From contig JASANG010003629.1 of the NCBI GenBank assembly GCA_030248215.1, positions 62,001 to 126,000 on the forward strand: DNA of 64,000 nucleotides, in the 5' to 3' direction. Source of the stretch: Enoplolaimus lenunculus. Taxonomy: Eukaryota; Nematoda; Enoplea; Enoplida; Thoracostomopsidae. The notes below the pieces were generated by a model that searched no databases, was not told the origin of the DNA, and worked only from the letters and a program-made list of their open reading frames with translations. Both the position numbers and the translations under genes were made by a program. This document shows positions 58,208 through 64,000 of the stretch, piece by piece (position 1 is the stretch's first letter; the number at the start of each line of letters is the position of its first letter).

Positions 58208-58298
58208 CGTTCGCTACGCTCGCTCGCAACAAACTGTTCAAAAGTGGATATGCCGAAATGAAAACTTGGAAACGCCGTTTACCGGTATTGTTGTCATT

Positions 58299-61200
58299 TT
58301 AGTACATTTCAGTCAACCGCCGGTACCCTGCGACCAATTGAACGCCTTCTTTAATCGTGTTTAAATCTTCGGAACTCGGCGGTCCAACAACGTCAAATAT
58401 TTCGTTCACTGACTCAAGTTGTGCTTTCAACTCAGCTTTAAACGCAACGCGACGCTTTTCTGCTATTCCTTCAATTGCATCCAGTGCTGTTTGCAGCGTT
58501 TGTTCAATTTGTTGCATTCGCGCTATGCGTTCTTGCGTTGAAACTTTCACAACGCCGTCATTGTCGCTCACCAACAGCCATGAAATTGACGCGATTTGAC
58601 TCAAAATATATCGTCGAGAAACGGCGACGTACGTTGAAGATACAAAATGAATCGAACCACTGATAGCCAAGATTGAATTGGCAGACTCAATTAGTGAATC
58701 ACGAACAACTTTGAATGGATCCGCGTTGAATGATGATTTTAACTCGCCTTTGTTGATCAGGTCGCCGCTCGTTTGGACGGAAGGCACGAAATCGTTGACA
58801 GCATTTGAAAGAGTTACCTGTACGAGTTATACGGGTAGCGTTATTGCTTTTGACGCTATTTAATGCCGTCCAGTGTCGGCAAGCATCAAACGGCACCGCT
58901 CAGCAACTCGGAGTTGGACGGCACCGCTCAGCAACTCGGAGTTGGACGGCACCGCTCAGCAACTCGGTGTTGGACGGCACCGTTCAGCAACTCGGTGTTG
59001 GACGGCACCGCTCAGCAACTCGGTGTTGGACGGCACCGCTCAGCAACTCGGTGTTGGACGGCACCGCTCAGCAACTCGGTGTTGGACGGCACCGCTCAGC
59101 AACTCGGTGTGAATTGCAGCAAAAAGCACCGCATTAAACAATTGGTAAGCAAAAAATTTTTGACTCACGCCGAATGCCGCAGAAACGATAAGTATAGCGC
59201 CACCGTATTACACGTACAGCCAGCATCGGATCCAGAAATTTGGAAAAAGCTGACAAAAATTTCGAAACGCTGTTTTTACTGGATGCTATATATGTGAAAT
59301 TGTCTGATGCTGAAAAATTGTAAGGTATGAACCTTACCATTTTACCACAAACATCTTTCTGGCAAGGGAAGCGTTCGCCCCCCTGTTTTACATTAGCAAG
59401 TTATTGTTCTTTTTTAAATTCACCATGTCACAAAGTGCATTTTCACGATCCAAACTCTACCGTTACACAAAGCGGAAAAAACGATGGTTTTTTAACATAT
59501 TTGCGCATATGCTCAAATGTGTGTAGCAACTATTACCAGTTGGTGATATGTTTTGTAGCTTTTGGACCATAGACTTGCATGATTCAACGTTTTCGTCATT
59601 TCGTGCACTTCATTTGCCATGCCACACCTTTTATCTAATTTTGAGTTTCGGAGTTACGTCGGTTCTGTTGTTTAAAAGCCTATTACTATCTGCCTAAAAC
59701 TAAACCTAAGCCTAAGCAAAAAATGAAGCTATTATTTGTCGTCCGTTAAACTTGCGTTTTTCTTATCTTTCCAGAAATTTCGCAAGGGAATATGGGCCCT
59801 CAATCTTTCCCGTTGCACGAACTCAAAAGCTTAAGCTTACTCTATTTTAGTTCTACGGACAAATGATGTGCCTCTCAGTGTAACATCGGTCCAGTCTTTA
59901 CTTACCCGTATTGCGCCGCTGAGCATTTGAAAAAATTCCGCCAACCGAATCCATTGGTCACGAAGCTTCGCTGTTGTTCGCATGCATTCAGCTAAAATTT
60001 TAATCGCTTCTTCATAGTTGAACTTGTGCCATTTTAATGTTGCCAGTTTCGTAACGATTTCTGTCATTTCAGCGTTTGTCATTCGTAGCTTGTCGAAATA
60101 ATCATCAACACGTCTTTGCGACTCGAATAGTACCTGTTGCCGAAGCGTTGCAACAAATTTCTCGTTTGACATTTGTGCTGCCGCAGTTGCTTCGTTATTC
60201 GGCGAAATTTGTTGATCGCCGCCGGCAACGCTGGTACCTTCGATCCCACCTCGAAGTTCAGCTTTCGCAGCGGCAAACGTTTTGACTTTGTCTCGAAACT
60301 GTTCCACCTTTGCGAACGCCTGGTTCAAATACGATTCAACTGGCGCGAGTGGTTTTTGGTCCAAATTAGCAACGTGGTGTGGAATTGTGGTACGCAACTG
60401 ACGAAACAATTCGTTACCGTCACGTAACACTGGCATTACCGTTTCACCAAGCTTAGAAGTTGTATCTTTTAAAACTAAACGTTCTAACATTGTGTTCATT
60501 GATTTTGAAACGACAAAAGTTGAATTTAAAAAATTGTTCAATAGCGTTTTCCCAGTTTCTTCTAGTAATGTTTTCGTAGAATGATCCTTATTAGCAAACA
60601 TACCGATCAGTTTGCTGAACTCTGGTACGTATTTATTTGCTAAAATTTCATAAATACGATTCGCTGCATTCAACACAAATTGTGATCCTGAAACTTTTGA
60701 CGCACGCTCAGCACTGTCGCCTTCAGAGTCGTCGCTTCCGTGAAATATTTGAGAAATCGATGAAAACAACTCGACTGGATTTAGACTTCGCACTACGTCT
60801 TGAAATACAGCTTCCCAACCTGTAGGAATGTCATTTATCGCGTTTTCATAAGCTTGACGATCTTGGTCAAGCTGAACTGTCACTAAAATACGCAAACTAA
60901 ACCGGTTTGGCAGCTGTTTACCTCGGTCACTCTTCCCCACACTACACACAAAATAAATTGTCTTAAAATTTCAAGACTCCTACTTTCTTAAATTTTCAAG
61001 ACATAAATGTTATGTACTTCATATTACATTCATAGTCTTAAACAACTCCGAAATTCGATTCTTCAATGGTTAAAACATAAATGTCTTTATATTCAAGAAA
61101 TTACTATTGCCAATTTTCATAAGTCACAAGTTTTTTCTTTCAAGAAATAGTTGTCTTACAATCAAAAGTTTATTTTCTGATTTTTTTGTACGTAAAAGTA

Positions 61201-63218
61201 GTGGCTCCGTTTATACTCTTAAGAGAGTATCATTGAATTTCAAAGATATTTTGGGTAGAGCTCGAGTTTCCCCAACCTAAGTTTACGTTTTGGACGTATC
61301 TTAGGTTGTAAAATCAGGGTATTTTTTGAGCTTTAGCCGAAATTTTAGAGTCGGTTTCCATGCCAAATCTCTGTGTTTTATTTCAGACATATTTGTCTTA
61401 TATTTAAAAAATATTTTTCTTAGTCGTTCACAAAACAAAGTCTTAAATTTAAGACATTTAAGTGTGAAAACTTTTACACACATATTTCTGAGAAATTAAA
61501 GAAATAAAACTCTTGAATTCAGCACATATATGTCTGGAGTCTGTATCAAGACATCATTGCTTAAATTTCAGGCAATATTTCTTGAATTCAAGACAATATA
61601 TTTTGTCTGTAGTGTTAACTAGTGTTCTGTGCAATGTGTAAACGGTAGCGAATGCACAAAATCCGCGTGCAGATTTCCTTTTCATAAAACAATCATGTTT
61701 GTACTCAAAAATATCGTTGCGAGCAAAGTGATGCTGGCAACTTGCCCAAAATACGAATGTGGGTGGGGCATTCCAGCTTTATTTATATATATATTTAATA
61801 CCAGGCGAAAGTCCCTTACAGTTTTGTGCTATTGCATTGCGACTTGCTTTGGTTTAGGCTCAGGTTTGGGCTCAGACTCAGGTTTAGGCTCAGGCCTAAA
61901 ATTGGGCTTAGTATGCTTATTGGCCGGTCTAATTTCAAGTTGTCTATAATACAGCATAGGTACCTTTATCATACGCTTTCTGAATCAATTCCATTGTGCG
62001 TTTAGTTTGCTGTTGTCGGATTCGTGTCACATTTTCTTCGAGGCGAACGTTGTCCAATTGGTCTTCGTAGATCACTGAACTTACCGCAAGCGCTTCGCTA
62101 AGTTCGCCTAAAATTGCTAAAGTTGCATTGTATTCATCTGACGCACCCGAAGCAATTACTACACACTCGTCTGTTGAACGGCGTATTGAATTCAACGGGA
62201 TTTGTAAAAATCGTTGAATAACAATTGGTGAATTTGAGCCAATAATTCGTAGCGCTGTGATTACTGCACGAGGAATGTTTGCAGTATGCAATTGGATTTC
62301 ATTCATGCGGCCGTGTGCTGAACGAAACGTTGACGTAATTTCATTGGATACTTGAACTAACGCAGGTTGAAGATAATGATGCCGCAGTCGGATTGGCCGT
62401 TGTTCTTCGTCGACACTTTGCGTGCTAGAATTTGATTTGTTAAATATTTATACAAGAGTCGGCCCATGTATAGAACAGGGCCGGATCGCTTTCCGGAGGG
62501 GCTATAATAGAGGCAGTTTAAGCTTTAGACTAATTCTTTGCTTAGGCTTAGGCTTAGGCTTAGGAACTGGCTCATCCATACGCTTAGGCTTAGGTTTAGG
62601 CTTAGGCTTAGGCTTAGGCTTAGGAATATGCTTATACTACTATTCTGACCCTGTTCTATACATGGGCCCAAGAGCCGATGATGACTTTATGAAAAAATAT
62701 ACCACTGTACACATACGGTGTAGAAAAGAATATAACAGCGCACGTGGCAATTTCGCCCTACCGGCGCCCTATTTACCGGTGCGGGTATTATTGCCAAAAG
62801 CGATGAGACTGCACACACTGTTACAATAAAATGTCATCCTCTCGTGTACGTTTTGAACTAAGCAGCTTAAGCGTTTGGCTAAAAATTAATCATTCCTTAA
62901 ACTTTGCATCAACCCTACAAAATGTGGGCTGATGTATGGTCAAAACGCAACGTGTGCTGGATACATTTTATGCCATGCGAAAAACAAAAGTAGTTGCATA
63001 CTCTTGTAGTGAGTTATCATCGACTCTTGGTATTAATAATTTGTCGATGTGTAGTTTGACGTTGTGAGCCGATGAAATTATGAACAAACCGCTGACAAGT
63101 GCGACTACACTTGGCGCTGATTTAAGGTAATCTTCAACGTGTGCGTCAAGATCATACGCAGTACCAAGCGCCAGTTGATTGGCGGCAGAATTCTTTAGTT
63201 TAATGTCGGTTAGTTTAT
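58299..63218 (-). CDS. Large helical protein of an apparently uncharacterised family, last four exons; 5' end not found
   Basis: Exons found: 63,002-63,218, 61,964-62,424, 59,906-60,882 and 58,299-58,817; GT-AG throughout, phases 1, 2, 1, 0 agree, giving 724 residues. The first listed exon starts after 'gtgttttttgtag' in phase 1, so earlier exons exist, probably beyond 64,000. The product is mostly amphipathic helix: VDKLTD-like start, LVSGLFIISSAHNVKLHIDK, a central region (QQTKRTMELIQKAYD, VRSLNPVELFSSISQIFHG), then LRDQWIRLAEFFQMLSGAI and VSSTYVAVSRRYILSQIASI near the C-terminus. No signal peptide, membrane span or catalytic motif seen. From memory, the 'QW..L..FFQ' and 'TYV.VSR.Y' blocks occur in long uncharacterised proteins of nematodes, fish, molluscs and some fungi; I could not check this. 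An intron holds a 28-bp minisatellite, others a TTAGGC MITE and an AAGACAT element. A relic of a relative lies near 8.4-9.1 kb. Confidence 0.85.
58889..59110. repeat. 28-bp minisatellite in the last intron, about eight units
   Basis: Unit of 28 bp containing 'gttggacggcaccgctcagc' then 'aactcggt'. Units are nearly identical; two of them carry 'gagtt' for 'gtgtt' and one 'cgttcag'. It lies 70 bp inside the last intron from the acceptor at 58,818. Confidence 0.95.
59680..59890. mobile_element. TTAGGC-type MITE, worn
   Basis: 'ctaaacctaagcctaagc' and, at the right, 'tctattttagttctacggac' with 'atgtgcctctcagtgtaaca'. It ends about 10-20 bp before the 59,906 donor. Confidence 0.45.
60939..61615. 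mobile_element. AAGACAT-rich element with ACACTACA ends, intronic
   Basis: 677 bp. Left end ACACTACACACAAAATAAAT then 'tgtctta'; right end, inverted, ACACTACAGACAAAATATAT then 'tgtcttg', so inverted ends of at least 27 bp. The interior is dominated by TTTAAGACAT and its complement. No coding. It lies in the intron between 61,963 and 60,883, 56 bp from the acceptor. Confidence 0.8.
62461..62668. mobile_element. TTAGGC-bearing MITE, best-preserved copy
   Basis: 208 bp: GGCCCATGTATAGAACAGGG at the left and its near-complement at the right ('ccctgttctatacatgggcc'). Inside are 'gcttaggcttaggcttagg' (three units) and a longer (TTAGGC)n-type run of about seven units. 8-bp flanks 'caagagtc' and 'caagagcc' match at seven positions, suggesting a hAT-type insertion. 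It sits in an intron of the 58.3-63.2 kb gene, 37 bp from an exon. Confidence 0.88.
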
Positions 63219-63339
63219 CTACAAAAAACACATTTTCAAAATTATGGGGCCCATGCATAAATAAAAGTCACAATTGTTGCATAATTGCTAAAGTTTAAGC
63301 GTTAGTGTAAGGCTAAGCCTAATCGACCAATTTAAAGCA

Positions 63340-63522
63340 CAGGGGCGGAACAGTATTAACGCATATTCCTATGCCTTTAACCTAAGCCTAAACCTATGCC
63401 TAAGCGTAAGAATGAGCATATTCCTAAGCTTAAGCGTAAGCCTAAGCCTAAACCAAGCCAAAAATTAGTCTAACGTTTAAGTTTACTCTATTACAGTCCC
63501 ACAGAAAAACGTTCCGCCCCTG
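63340..63522. mobile_element. TTAGGC-bearing MITE, CAGGGGCGGAAC ends
   Basis: 183 bp with perfect 12-bp inverted ends CAGGGGCGGAAC and GTTCCGCCCCTG; interior 'taagcgtaagcctaagccta'. No target-site duplication seen. Confidence 0.75.
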
Positions 63523-63855
63523 AATTGCCCTCTCCTCAAGTATACTGCGACAAAAATATGTCGAAAATTACTAGATTTGTATCAAATAAACTTCGCTTTC
63601 AGTAATGCCAAATTAATTTGTTCATTTACTTATATTGGATGAACTTTACTTGGCCTATTATGTTGTCGCTAAAACATTCCGGAAGTAGTGCTTAATTATA
63701 TGAAAAACTAACAATAGCGGACCGGATAAAAAAGTTTAGTCCCGCTTTTACGAAGTCATTTCAAGAGTGGATGATGTCCACCTTGCAGAAGAGTGTGCAT
63801 CTGCTTGAGCTGTGCACGGTACCAAAGGTACCAGCACGCGTTGCATTTTTGTTCG
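63523..63855. other. No gene or repeat recognised
   Basis: Expected direction of the missing upstream exons of the minus-strand gene, but no phase-1 donor with convincing coding sequence was found. Confidence 0.3.
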
Positions 63856-63911
63856 ACCCCCCTCAATCAGGGGGGTTTAAGCAAGAGATTAACTGTATGC
63901 TTCAGTACACC

Positions 63912-64000
63912 TACCCCCCTTAAACAAGGGGGAGTTACAATTTCATCCTTTACTACAATTTAAAACTGCATAAAGACCCCCTCCCTAAACAAGGGGGGTA
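63912..64000. repeat. TACCCCCCTT-ended short element or hairpins, cut by the window end
   Basis: 'tacccccc' then 'ttaaacaagggggag' at the left and 'ccctaaacaaggggggta' at the right are inverted, and each end also folds on itself. A third hairpin, 'acccccctcaatcagggggg' then 't', lies at 63,856-63,876. Confidence 0.6.

Noticed and set aside
58889-59110. Gln/Ser-rich repeat protein on the plus strand
   Set aside because: The open frames coincide with a 28-bp minisatellite inside an intron of a well-supported minus-strand gene.
61840-62650. A chromosome end or telomere fusion
   Set aside because: TTAGGC runs are short and lie between inverted MITE ends at many separate places.
58299-63218. Dynein heavy chain tail or another motor protein
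   Set aside because: The helical composition suggested it at first, but no dynein tail or linker motif could be found.

Overview
This window is animal DNA: AT-rich, with intron-containing genes, canonical GT-AG introns, AATAAA poly(A) signals and a dense load of small inverted-repeat transposons (MITEs). TTAGGC (the nematode telomere hexamer) recurs inside one MITE family and a TTTCCCGCC tandem array is present, so a nematode is my best guess. I rate this only moderate, because both clues sit in repeats rather than genes.

Three genes are firm or nearly so. (1) Minus strand 2,928-7,564: a complete six-exon MITD1 orthologue (249 aa; MIT domain plus membrane-binding C-terminal domain; cytokinetic abscission). 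(2) Minus strand 14,819-22,869: a GALNT10/gly-9 type polypeptide GalNAc-transferase, eight exons found, first coding exon not found. (3) Plus strand 29,441-33,971: a complete four-exon MARVEL/CMTM-type four-transmembrane protein (187 aa). A fourth gene, minus strand 58,299-63,218, gives the last four exons (about 724 aa) of a large mostly helical protein of an apparently uncharacterised family; its 5' end is not found. A diverged relic of the same family lies at about 8,440-9,115. Weaker candidates are a 131-aa single-pass membrane protein at 56,298-56,693 (+) and a possible four-exon 116-aa protein at 38,452-41,187 (+). The genes look unrelated in function, and I see no operon-like arrangement.

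Most of the rest is repeats. The main families are: hAT-like MITEs with CCGGTT/CCGATT hexamer tracts and 8-bp target-site duplications (exact at 12,120-12,537 and 25,244-25,608); MITEs carrying (TTAGGC)n cores between GGCCCATGT-type inverted ends (about ten copies); TAGGGATGTG elements; GTAGTGACCC elements; CGTAGCCAG elements; foldback CACTGCAA elements; CACTGTAAATT elements, one nested in a GGCTGGGTT element; a GAGCGAAGCTC element with an internal duplication; and arrays of tRNA-like repeat units. Three tandem arrays stand out: a GC-rich 21-bp minisatellite (13,006-13,622), a 28-bp minisatellite inside an intron (58,889-59,110) that shares an 11-base core with the first, and a degenerate array with a longer period at 48,240-48,610. 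Retroelement traces are small and fossil.
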